Shown: piece after piece, positions 42,258-50,786 of the stretch | How positions within the stretch are numbered: the stretch's first letter is position 1 | How the letters are laid out: the number at the start of each line of letters is the position of its first letter | Assembly (NCBI RefSeq): GCF_002087235.1 | Contig: NZ_MUIO01000065.1 | Coordinates: 1-60,718, forward strand | Length of the DNA: 60,718 nt | Source: Pseudomonas floridensis | Lineage (GTDB): Bacteria > Pseudomonadota > Gammaproteobacteria > Pseudomonadales > Pseudomonadaceae | Direction of reading: 5' to 3' | Made by a program: the position numbers and the translations under genes | The notes under the pieces: model-generated | Database searches by the model: none | Told to the model about the DNA's origin: nothing | The model's input: only the letters and a program-made list of their open reading frames with translations

Positions 42258-43229
42258 ATGCAGACTTTGTACCCGCAGATCAAACCTTACGCCCGGCACG
42301 ATCTGGCCGTGGAACAACCGCATGTGCTCTACGTCGATGAAAGCGGGTCGCCCGAAGGTCTTCCAGTGGTGTTCATTCACGGCGGGCCCGGTTCGGGGTG
42401 CGATGCCCAGAGCCGCCGCTACTTCGATCCGAACCTGTATCGCATCATTACCTTCGATCAGCGCGGCTGCGGTCGCTCCACGCCACATGCGAGCATCGAA
42501 AACAACACCACCTGGCATCTGGTGCAAGACCTGGAGCGCATTCGCGAACACCTCGGCATCGAGAAATGGGTGCTGTTCGGTGGCTCATGGGGTTCGACGC
42601 TGTCTCTGGCATACGCACAGACTCACCCGGATCGTGTTCATGCGCTGATTCTGCGCGGCATATTCCTGGCACGTCAGCAGGATATCGACTGGTTTTACCA
42701 GGCCGGTGCCAGCCGCCTGTTCCCCGATTACTGGCAGGACTATGTTGCGCCCATTCCGCTGGATGAACGCGACAATCTGCTGGCTGCTTTCCACAAACGT
42801 CTCACCGGACCGGATCAGATTGCCCAGATGCACGCTGCGAAGGCGTGGTCTACCTGGGAAGGGCGTGCGGCAACGTTGCGGCCCAATCCGCAGGTGGTCG
42901 ACCGGTTCTCCGAGCCGCAACGCGCCTTGTCGATTGCGCGCATCGAGTGCCACTACTTCACCCATGACGCGTTTCTGGAAGCCAACCAGTTGATCCGCGA
43001 CATGCCGAAAATCGCCCATTTGCCGGGCATCATCGTCCACGGACGCTACGATGTCATCTGCACGCTGGACAATGCGTGGGAGCTGCATCAGGCATGGCCC
43101 AACAGTGAGCTGCAGGTGATTCGCGATGCGGGGCATGCTGCATCCGAGCCCGGCATTACCGATGCGCTGGTGCGCGCCGCTGGCCAGGTCGCCCGCCGTC
43201 TGCTCGACCTGCCGCCAGAAGAAGCCTGA
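42258..43229 (+). CDS. pip: Proline iminopeptidase
   Basis: Pip removes N-terminal proline from peptides. The 323-residue alpha/beta hydrolase has the oxyanion motif 'HGGPGSGC', the nucleophile Ser110 in 'FGGSWGSTLSLAYAQTHP', the acid Asp in 'VHGRYDVIC' and the base His in 'RDAGHAASEPG'. The S33 family pattern is complete. The 281-base gap to the divergent glgP holds promoters for both but no clear elements. dtd follows 38 bases downstream. Confidence 0.95.
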   Translation: MQTLYPQIKPYARHDLAVEQPHVLYVDESGSPEGLPVVFIHGGPGSGCDAQSRRYFDPNLYRIITFDQRGCGRSTPHASIENNTTWHLVQDLERIREHLGIEKWVLFGGSWGSTLSLAYAQTHPDRVHALILRGIFLARQQDIDWFYQAGASRLFPDYWQDYVAPIPLDERDNLLAAFHKRLTGPDQIAQMHAAKAWSTWEGRAATLRPNPQVVDRFSEPQRALSIARIECHYFTHDAFLEANQLIRDMPKIAHLPGIIVHGRYDVICTLDNAWELHQAWPNSELQVIRDAGHAASEPGITDALVRAAGQVARRLLDLPPEEA

Positions 43230-43267
43230 TATCGTCGTCTCCTCGTTGCGGATCTGAAAGAGCATCT

Positions 43268-43705
43268 ATGAAAGGTTTATTGCAGCGCGTGCGTGGCGCA
43301 CGCGTCGAAGTGGCTGGCGAGGTCGTCGGCTCAATCGATCAGGGCATTCTGGTGCTGGTCGGTATAGAGCCTCAAGACACCCGGGCCAGCGCCGATAAGT
43401 TGCTGCACAAGTTGCTCAACTACCGGGTGTTCAGCGATGCCGACGGCAAGATGAATCTCTCGTTGCGCGATGTGGAAGGCGGGTTGCTGCTGGTTTCGCA
43501 ATTTACCCTGGCGGCCGACACCAAAAGCGGCATGCGTCCGAGCTTTTCGAAAGCCGCGCCGCCAGCGCTGGGCGCCGAGTTGTACGACTATCTGTTGAGT
43601 CAGGCCAGGATCGCGCATTCGAGCGTGGCTGCGGGCCAGTTTGGTGCAGACATGCAGGTCCATCTGGTGAATGATGGCCCGGTGACATTTTTGCTTGAAA
43701 CCTGA
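43268..43705 (+). CDS. dtd: D-aminoacyl-tRNA deacylase
   Basis: Dtd hydrolyses D-aminoacyl-tRNAs and glycyl-tRNA(Ala) mischarges, protecting translation from D-amino acids. The 145-residue protein has both family signatures: 'SQFTLAADT' with the Ser-Gln-Phe motif and the cross-subunit 'NDGPVTF' near the C-terminus. 'MKGLLQRVRGARVEV' is the standard start. It probably shares a transcript with pip. Confidence 0.96.
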   Translation: MKGLLQRVRGARVEVAGEVVGSIDQGILVLVGIEPQDTRASADKLLHKLLNYRVFSDADGKMNLSLRDVEGGLLLVSQFTLAADTKSGMRPSFSKAAPPALGAELYDYLLSQARIAHSSVAAGQFGADMQVHLVNDGPVTFLLET

Positions 43706-43968
43706 GCTAAGATTTCTTTCGCTCCTCCCGGATTCAAAGGTTCGAGAGGAATAAAATTCTTTGTCATACCTGATGCGTTGTGACGCGAGCTACTGGATAA
43801 TCGCGCGCTACGGAGATCAGCGGTGGTTGATCCATCTGGCATGACAAAAGCGGTTCTGACACTGGTTGGGGAATCATTAAGCCCAATTGGAGTCGGAACA
43901 ATGCTCGCCAACCCGGCATTCGATAGCTGGCCGTTGGTTTCTTCATCTGTTTTCGGCGAGGGTTGCTC

Positions 43969-45894
43969 GTGATTGTTAGTCCCTGTGATGCTCCAAAGAA
44001 ACCTGTCAAGCGGTTGCGCAGTGCGCTGCTGGCAAGCTCGGCCCTTGTGTGCCTGTTCAGCGCTGGTCAGCTCTGGGCCTTCAATCTCGATGATGTAGCC
44101 GCCAGGGCCAAAGAAATGGCCGGGCAGAAGTTCGAAGCGCCGAGAAGCAATCTGCCCAACGAACTGCGCGACATGAAGTTCGCCGACTATCAGAAAATCC
44201 GCTTCCGTGAGGACAAGGCTGAGTGGGCCGGCGACAAGACGCCGTTCAAAGTGTCGTTTTATCACCAGGGCATGCATTTCGACACGCCAGTCAAGATCAA
44301 CGAAGTGACCGCCACCAGCGTTGACGAAATCAAGTACGACGCCAGTCGTTTCGATTTCGGCGACCTGAAGATCGATCCCAAGTCCACCGAAAAACTGGGT
44401 TATGCCGGTTTCCGTGTGCTGTACCCGATCAACAAGGACGACAAGCAGGACGAGATCATGACCATGCTGGGCGCGAGCTACTTTCGCGTGATCGGCAAGG
44501 GTCAGGTCTACGGCCTGTCCGCTCGTGGCATGGCCATCGACACTGCATCGCCATCGGGTGAAGAGTTCCCGCGTTTCAAGGAATTCTGGATCGAGAAGCC
44601 GGGCCCGGATGACAACCATCTGGTGATTTTCGCGCTGCTCGACTCGCCACGTGCGACCGGTGCGTACCAGTTGACCCTGCGTCCTGGCACCAACACGCTG
44701 GTTGACGTGAAATCGCGCATGTTCCTGCGTGACAACGTCAACAAGCTGGGCGTTGCGCCACTGACCAGCATGTTCCTGTTCGGTGCCAACCAGCCATCGC
44801 GTGTGCCTAACTACCGTCGCGAACTTCACGACTCGAGCGGCCTGTCGATTCAGGCAGCCAACGGCGAATGGCTGTGGCGTCCGCTGAACAACCCTAAACA
44901 CTTGTCCATCAGCAGCTTCTCGGTCGAGAACCCACGTGGTTTCGGTCTGTTGCAGCGTGGTCGTGATTTCAGTCAGTACGAAGATCTCGACGATCGCTAC
45001 GACAAGCGTCCAAGTGCCTGGATCGAGCCGAAGGGTGACTGGGGCAAAGGTACGGTCGAGCTGGTCGAAATCCCGACTGCCGACGAAACCAATGACAACA
45101 TCGTTGCCTACTGGAAGCCTGAAACCCTGGCCAAGCCGGGCGAGCCGATGGACTTCAACTACCGCATCCACTGGACCATGCAGGAAAACTCGATTCACTC
45201 CCCGGATCTGGGTTGGGTCAAGCAGACTCAGCGCTCCATCGGTGACGTGCGTCAGTCCAACCTGATTCGTCAGCCGGATGGCAGCCTGGCATTCCTGGTC
45301 GACTTCGTCGGTCCGGTTCTGGCCGCTCTGCCGGAAGACAAGACCATTCGCAGTCAGGTCACCACCGACGACAATGTCGAGCTGGTCGAGAACAACCTGC
45401 GCTACAACCCGGTCACCAAGGGCTATCGCCTGACCCTGCGCGTCAAGGTCAAGGATTCGAGCAAGCCGACCGAGATGCGCGCTTACCTGTTGCGTGAAAT
45501 CCCGGCCGAGCCCGGCAAGGAACCTGCACTGCTCGTTGCTGACAAAGCAGAAGAGAAGAAAGCGGTTGCCAAGGAGCAGGAGAAGAAGACGCTGGCCAAA
45601 GATGTTGCCAAACCAGCAGCTTCCACCGAAGTCAAAGACACTGCCAACGACCAGGTCGAGATAGCCAAGGCCGACGCGCCGAAGCCGGAAGTCAAGGTCG
45701 AGACAGTCAAGCCTGAAGCTGCCAAGCCCGATGCGGCCAAGGCTGACGTCGCGAAAACCGACGCCGCCAAGGACAAGGACGGTAAAGAAACCCAGCAGCC
45801 TGCTACCGAGGCAGCACCCACCCATCCGGAACCGGCCAAGACGCTGCAAGTCATGACCGAGACCTGGAGCTATCAGTTGCCGAGCGATGAGTAA
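43969..45894 (+). CDS. opgG: Periplasmic glucan biosynthesis protein OpgG (MdoG)
   Basis: OpgG acts in the periplasm on the nascent beta-1,2-glucan made by OpgH, for osmoregulated periplasmic glucans. I chose the GTG at 43969, which gives the 'MIVSPCDAPKK' start after GAGG; a TTG two codons upstream is the alternative. The 641-residue protein has a signal peptide ending near 'GQLWA', the MdoG beta-sandwich domains ('LPNELRDMKFADYQKIRF', 'GASYFRVIGKGQVYGLSARG', 'GDWGKGTVELVEIPT'), and near residues 515-620 a repetitive Ala/Lys/Pro/Glu-rich stretch before the final 'MTETWSYQLPSDE'. That stretch looks disordered. It overlaps opgH. Confidence 0.94.
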   Translation: MIVSPCDAPKKPVKRLRSALLASSALVCLFSAGQLWAFNLDDVAARAKEMAGQKFEAPRSNLPNELRDMKFADYQKIRFREDKAEWAGDKTPFKVSFYHQGMHFDTPVKINEVTATSVDEIKYDASRFDFGDLKIDPKSTEKLGYAGFRVLYPINKDDKQDEIMTMLGASYFRVIGKGQVYGLSARGMAIDTASPSGEEFPRFKEFWIEKPGPDDNHLVIFALLDSPRATGAYQLTLRPGTNTLVDVKSRMFLRDNVNKLGVAPLTSMFLFGANQPSRVPNYRRELHDSSGLSIQAANGEWLWRPLNNPKHLSISSFSVENPRGFGLLQRGRDFSQYEDLDDRYDKRPSAWIEPKGDWGKGTVELVEIPTADETNDNIVAYWKPETLAKPGEPMDFNYRIHWTMQENSIHSPDLGWVKQTQRSIGDVRQSNLIRQPDGSLAFLVDFVGPVLAALPEDKTIRSQVTTDDNVELVENNLRYNPVTKGYRLTLRVKVKDSSKPTEMRAYLLREIPAEPGKEPALLVADKAEEKKAVAKEQEKKTLAKDVAKPAASTEVKDTANDQVEIAKADAPKPEVKVETVKPEAAKPDAAKADVAKTDAAKDKDGKETQQPATEAAPTHPEPAKTLQVMTETWSYQLPSDE

Positions 45895-48469
45895 TTCTCT
45901 ACCGGTGCCAATGTCTCTGAACGAGTACCTGGCGCATTTACCGATGAGCGACGAGCAGCGGGCAGAACTTGCCGGCTGCACATCCTTCGCCGAGTTGCAT
46001 GAACGCCTTTCGGCGCAGCCGGTCAACGATCCCGCCGAGGCCGCTCAGGCTTCTGTGGGTCGTCGTCTGACGCTGTCCACGGTTGACCAGTTGGAGGACG
46101 CCGAGATGCTCGGCGTCGATGCCAGTGGTCGCCTGTGCCTGAAGGCTACACCGCCTATCCGTCGTACCAAGGTCGTTCCCGAGCCGTGGCGTACCAACAT
46201 TCTGGTACGCGGCTGGCGTCGCCTGACCGGCAAGACCAATCCGCCCAAGCCTGACCACAGTGACTTGCCGCGTGACTTGCCCAAGTCGCGCTGGCGCACG
46301 GTCGGTTCGATTCGTCGCTATATCCTGCTGTTGTTGATGCTGGGTCAGACGATCGTTGCCGGCTGGTACATGAAAGGTATCCTGCCGTATCAGGGCTGGT
46401 CGCTGGTTTCGCTGGACGAAATCACCCGTCAGACCTTCGTGCAGACGGCCTTGCAGGTCATGCCGTACGCGCTGCAGACCAGTATTCTGTTGCTGTTCGG
46501 GATTCTGTTCTGCTGGGTATCGGCCGGTTTCTGGACCGCGTTGATGGGCTTTCTGGAATTGCTCACCGGTCGCGACAAGTACCGCATCTCGGGCGCCAGC
46601 GCAGGTAACGAGCCGATTGAAGTCGGCGCGCGAACCGCTCTGGTGATGCCGATCTGCAACGAAGACGTGCCTCGGGTGTTCGCCGGTCTGCGTGCGACGT
46701 TCGAGTCGGTAGCGGCGACGGGTGACCTGGATCGCTTCGACTTCTTCGTCCTCAGCGACACCAACGACACCGACATCGCCGTTGCCGAGCAGCAGGCCTG
46801 GCTCGACGTGTGCCGTGAAACCGGTGGTTTCGGCAAGATCTTCTATCGCCGTCGTCGCCGTCGCGTCAAGCGCAAAAGCGGCAACCTCGACGACTTCTGC
46901 CGTCGCTGGGGTGGCGATTACCGCTACATGGTCGTGCTCGATGCCGACAGCGTCATGAGCGGCGAATGCCTGACCAGTCTGGTTCGCCTGATGGAGGCCA
47001 CGCCAGACGCCGGTATCATTCAGACCGCGCCGCGTGCATCTGGCATGGACACGCTGTATGCCCGCATGCAGCAGTTCGCCACCCGCGTCTACGGTCCGCT
47101 GTTCACCGCCGGTCTGCACTTCTGGCAGTTGGGTGAATCCCACTACTGGGGTCACAACGCGATCATCCGGATGAAGCCATTCATCGAGCACTGCGCCTTG
47201 GCGCCGCTGCCCGGTAAGGGAGCATTTGCCGGTGCGATCCTGTCTCACGACTTCGTCGAAGCTGCGCTCATGCGCCGTGCCGGTTGGGGCGTGTGGATTG
47301 CTTATGATCTGCCGGGCAGTTACGAAGAGTTGCCGCCCAACCTGCTGGACGAACTCAAGCGCGACCGCCGCTGGTGCCACGGCAACCTGATGAACTTCAG
47401 GCTGTTTCTGGTCAAGGGCATGCACCCGGTTCACCGTGCGGTATTCCTGACAGGGGTCATGTCGTACCTGTCGGCGCCGTTGTGGTTCTTCTTCCTGGTG
47501 TTGTCCACTGCCTTGCTGGCCGTGAACACGCTGATGGAGCCGACTTACTTCCTTGAACCGCGTCAGCTGTATCCGCTGTGGCCACAATGGCACCCGGAAA
47601 AAGCCGTTGCGTTGTTCTCGACCACCATCGTTCTGCTGTTCCTGCCTAAGCTGCTCAGCGTCATTCTGATCTGGGCCAAAGGTGCGAAGGGCTACGGCGG
47701 CAAGTTCAAGGTCACCGTCTCGATGCTGCTGGAAATGCTGTTCTCGGTGCTGTTGGCGCCGGTGCGCATGTTGTTCCACACCCGCTTCGTACTGGCCGCG
47801 TTCCTCGGCTGGGCAGCGACCTGGAACTCGCCGCAGCGCGATGATGACTCCACGCCGTGGATAGAAGCGGTCAAGCGTCATGGTCCGCAGACGTTGCTGG
47901 GTGCGTGCTGGGCCGGTCTGGTGTTCTGGTTGAACCCGAGCTTCCTGTGGTGGCTGGCGCCAATCGTGGTATCCCTGATGCTGTCGATTCCGGTGTCGGT
48001 GATCTCCAGCCGTACCGGTCTGGGCCTCAAGGCGCGTGACGAGAAGTTCTTCCTGATTCCGGAAGAGTTCGAGCCGCCGCAAGAACTGATCTCCACTGAT
48101 CAGTACACCCACGAGAACCGCTGGCATGCGCTGAAACAGGGCTTCATTCGTGCCGTGGTCGATCCCCAGCAAAATGCGCTGGCCTGTGCGTTGGCGACGT
48201 CTCGTCACAAGCAGGCCAAGCCTATTGAAGTGGTCCGTATGGAGCGCGTCGAGCAGGCACTGAAGGTCGGTCCGGAAAAACTCAGCAACCACGAGCGTCT
48301 CATGCTGCTGAGCGACCCGGTGGCCCTTGGTCGCTTGCACGAGCTGGTCTGGAGCGACGGTCACGAAGCGTGGCTGGCAGCGTGGAGAGCTTCCATCGAA
48401 GCCGATCCGCATGCCCCGCTCTTGCCATTGCAGCCGTTGAAGCCTGCATCGGAGTCGGTTCTGGCCTAA
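45887..48469 (+). CDS. opgH: Glucan glucosyltransferase OpgH (MdoH)
   Basis: OpgH is the inner-membrane GT2 enzyme that polymerises glucose from UDP-glucose for periplasmic glucans. The 860-residue protein has a cytoplasmic GT2 domain with 'ALVMPICNEDV', 'FFVLSDTNDTDIA', the DxD-type Asp352-Ala-Asp354 in 'VLDADSVMSGE' and 'ELKRDRRWCHGN' (the QxxRW-equivalent), surrounded by about eight membrane segments. Its ATG overlaps the end of opgG by 8 bases, so the pair is translationally coupled. A terminator follows. Confidence 0.96.
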   Translation: MSNSLPVPMSLNEYLAHLPMSDEQRAELAGCTSFAELHERLSAQPVNDPAEAAQASVGRRLTLSTVDQLEDAEMLGVDASGRLCLKATPPIRRTKVVPEPWRTNILVRGWRRLTGKTNPPKPDHSDLPRDLPKSRWRTVGSIRRYILLLLMLGQTIVAGWYMKGILPYQGWSLVSLDEITRQTFVQTALQVMPYALQTSILLLFGILFCWVSAGFWTALMGFLELLTGRDKYRISGASAGNEPIEVGARTALVMPICNEDVPRVFAGLRATFESVAATGDLDRFDFFVLSDTNDTDIAVAEQQAWLDVCRETGGFGKIFYRRRRRRVKRKSGNLDDFCRRWGGDYRYMVVLDADSVMSGECLTSLVRLMEATPDAGIIQTAPRASGMDTLYARMQQFATRVYGPLFTAGLHFWQLGESHYWGHNAIIRMKPFIEHCALAPLPGKGAFAGAILSHDFVEAALMRRAGWGVWIAYDLPGSYEELPPNLLDELKRDRRWCHGNLMNFRLFLVKGMHPVHRAVFLTGVMSYLSAPLWFFFLVLSTALLAVNTLMEPTYFLEPRQLYPLWPQWHPEKAVALFSTTIVLLFLPKLLSVILIWAKGAKGYGGKFKVTVSMLLEMLFSVLLAPVRMLFHTRFVLAAFLGWAATWNSPQRDDDSTPWIEAVKRHGPQTLLGACWAGLVFWLNPSFLWWLAPIVVSLMLSIPVSVISSRTGLGLKARDEKFFLIPEEFEPPQELISTDQYTHENRWHALKQGFIRAVVDPQQNALACALATSRHKQAKPIEVVRMERVEQALKVGPEKLSNHERLMLLSDPVALGRLHELVWSDGHEAWLAAWRASIEADPHAPLLPLQPLKPASESVLA

Positions 48470-48485
48470 ACGCCATCCGGTTCGC

Positions 48486-48520
48486 AAAAGCCCCTGAAGT
48501 GCTGCTTCAGGGGCTTTTTT
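48486..48520 (+). terminator. Rho-independent terminator after opgH
   Basis: AGCCCCTGAAG and CTTCAGGGGCT form an 11-base-pair stem (about 48489-48515) followed by a T-run. It lies 20 bases after the opgH stop codon and ends the opgGH operon. Confidence 0.9.
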
Positions 48521-48635
48521 GCATCTGCTGTTCAAGGTCCAAGTGAGGAAAGCCGTTAAGGGTTCATCCGTGCCAGCCATCGCTATTGGTTAGCGGATAC
48601 CTTACTGAAAGCGATGGCTCTCACGGCCTCTTGCG

Positions 48636-50579
48636 TCAAACCACTCGAAATTTCCCGACCAGTGCTTTCAGATGCGAACCCAGGCGCGCCAGTTCCACGC
48701 TTGAACTGGCGGTCTGGTCGCTGGCGGACGCTGTCTGCTCGGAAATGTTGCGCACGTTGATCACGCTCATGTTGATCTGCTCGGCAACCGTGCTCTGTTC
48801 CTCGCTGGCTGTGGCGATCTGCTCATTCATCTGCTGGATGGTCGCCACGGTGCGGGTGATCTGTTCCAGCGCGCTTCCGGCCCGGCGGCTCAGGTCCACG
48901 CTGTTGTCCGTCAGGCTGCGGCTGTTGTCCAGCGTGGTGGCGACCTGCTGAGTGCCGGTTTGCAATGCCGCGATCAGCTCTTCGATTTCCTCGGTCGACT
49001 TCTGCGTGCGCTGCGCCAGGCTGCGCACCTCATCGGCAACTACTGCGAAACCGCGTCCTGCCTCACCGGCGCGTGCCGCTTCGATGGCCGCATTCAGGGC
49101 CAGCAGATTGGTCTGCTGGGATACCGATTTGATTACGTCGAGAACCCCCACGATCTTGCCGCTTTCCTGCTTGAGCTGGTTCATCGCCTGCGTTGAGTTC
49201 ACCACTTCGAGCGCCAGCTGTTCGATCTGGCTGATGGCCTGGCCTACCACCTGATCGCCTTGCCGGGCCTGCTGATCCGCTTGCGCGGCAGCCTGTGAGG
49301 CTTGCTGGGCATTACGGGCGACCTCCTGAACGGTGGCCGCCATTTCATTCATGGCAGTAGCCACCTGATCGGTCTCCTCTTTCTGCGTATTGACCCCGGT
49401 GCAGGTCTGCTCGGTGACCGCCGAAAGCTGTTCGGCGGCGCTGGCGATCTGCGAAACCCCGTCGCCGATGCCGCCAATCAGTTCACGCAGACTGACGGTC
49501 ATGGCCTGCATGCTGTTCTGCAGTTGCCCCAGTTCGTCGCGACGGCCGACTTCCAGGTCCTTGCTCAAGTCGCCTTGTGCAATGCGCGCTGCGGCGGTCA
49601 GCGTCTGGCGCAACGGTGCGGTGATCTGTTGCGTCATGACCCAGGCTGCAAGCAGCCCGACCATCAGCGCCAGACCGGCGACGGCGGTCAGGGTCTTTCT
49701 GGAGGCGGCCGCTTCGCTGTCGCGGCGTTCACCCAGCAGGCGGCTCAGCTCGGCGACAGCACCGAGCATCTTGTCGCCCAGATCTTCCAGGGTTTCCTGA
49801 CCCGCTTCGGTCTTGACCTGAATCACCTTGAATTGGGTCAGTTGTTCACGGTACTGCTGCAACGCTTCACTGGCAGGCGTTAGCGCCTGAATGTTCTCAT
49901 CTGCCTGATCCTGAGAGATCTGCTGCATTTCCTTGAGGGCTTCATCAATCGCCGTGATCGCGGCGGTTTCATCGGCTTCTTTGCCTGTGAAGGTGTAGGC
50001 CTGCACCTGATAGCGGGCCACCTGAATCTGCTGTTTGAGCTGCGAGAGATTGGTGAACTCGTCCAGCCGGTCCCCGTTGTCCTGCTCCTGACTGACCGCC
50101 TTGAGCACCTGCACTTCGACCTGTTCCACGGCCTTTACGGCCTGCTCGGATTTTTGCTCGAGCAAGATCCGCATCTGCTCACGGGCGTCGCGATCGAGGC
50201 CCAGTTCGGTGAAGGTCTTTTCCATGTGGCTGATCAACTGGCTCTGGGCTTCGAGGCTGGCCAGCGCGTCTGCTTCGTCGCTTTGCCTGCGCAATGCCAG
50301 CAGGTGGGCTTCGATCTCGTTGAGCCGGTCCACCACCTTCACAACGTTCTCCGGCATGTTTTCCACGCGAGAGATGATTCGCTCGGTGCGCAGGTCCTTG
50401 GTCAGGCTGTTGAGCCGGTCAATGGCCGAAAGCGATTCCGAGCGATCGATCATGGTGTCCAGGCCATGCCAGCCAGTCAGCGTGATTGCCAGCGTCAACA
50501 GCAGCACGAGGCCGAAACCCAGCGACAATTTGAGTCTGACGCTCAGGTTGCCAAGCGTTTGTGTGATCCTTCCAGGCAT
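48636..50579 (-). CDS. Methyl-accepting chemotaxis protein, HBM-like sensor
   Basis: The 647-residue chemoreceptor has a first membrane helix at about 17-37, a periplasmic helical region of about 255 residues, a second helix at about 296-316, a HAMP domain ('RIAQGDLSKDLEVGRRDELG') and a C-terminal signalling domain with the hairpin tip 'LNAAIEAARAGEAGRGFAVVAD'. The long helical sensor with 'ARYQVQAYTFTGKEAD' resembles helical bimodular (HBM) receptors, whose known members sense organic acids or amines. The ligand here is unknown. There is no C-terminal CheR-binding pentapeptide. Confidence 0.9.
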   Translation of the reverse strand: MPGRITQTLGNLSVRLKLSLGFGLVLLLTLAITLTGWHGLDTMIDRSESLSAIDRLNSLTKDLRTERIISRVENMPENVVKVVDRLNEIEAHLLALRRQSDEADALASLEAQSQLISHMEKTFTELGLDRDAREQMRILLEQKSEQAVKAVEQVEVQVLKAVSQEQDNGDRLDEFTNLSQLKQQIQVARYQVQAYTFTGKEADETAAITAIDEALKEMQQISQDQADENIQALTPASEALQQYREQLTQFKVIQVKTEAGQETLEDLGDKMLGAVAELSRLLGERRDSEAAASRKTLTAVAGLALMVGLLAAWVMTQQITAPLRQTLTAAARIAQGDLSKDLEVGRRDELGQLQNSMQAMTVSLRELIGGIGDGVSQIASAAEQLSAVTEQTCTGVNTQKEETDQVATAMNEMAATVQEVARNAQQASQAAAQADQQARQGDQVVGQAISQIEQLALEVVNSTQAMNQLKQESGKIVGVLDVIKSVSQQTNLLALNAAIEAARAGEAGRGFAVVADEVRSLAQRTQKSTEEIEELIAALQTGTQQVATTLDNSRSLTDNSVDLSRRAGSALEQITRTVATIQQMNEQIATASEEQSTVAEQINMSVINVRNISEQTASASDQTASSSVELARLGSHLKALVGKFRVV

Positions 50580-50786
50580 TGAAATACTCCTGCGGTATGC
50601 GAACGAAACCAGGTCCCGAAAGGTCCGGAACCTGCGTTATGAACGCATCGGCGAGGAGTTGAATCGCGTGACCTGAACAGGTCGTAGGAGATTTCCGAGC
50701 AGGCTGCAAGGGTGACGGGCGTCACGCTGCTGCGTACCGGACCGGTCCCGCGTAGCATCGTGCACGCGGGACCGAGCGTTTTTCAC

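Noticed and set aside
43600..46026. 808-codon minus-strand frame opposite opgG
   Set aside because: The translation is repetitive Leu/Gly/Val/Gln-rich and mirrors the opgG coding pattern; no family similarity.
45938..48580. 880-codon minus-strand frame opposite opgH
   Set aside because: Arg/Gln/His-rich shadow of opgH with no recognisable motif.
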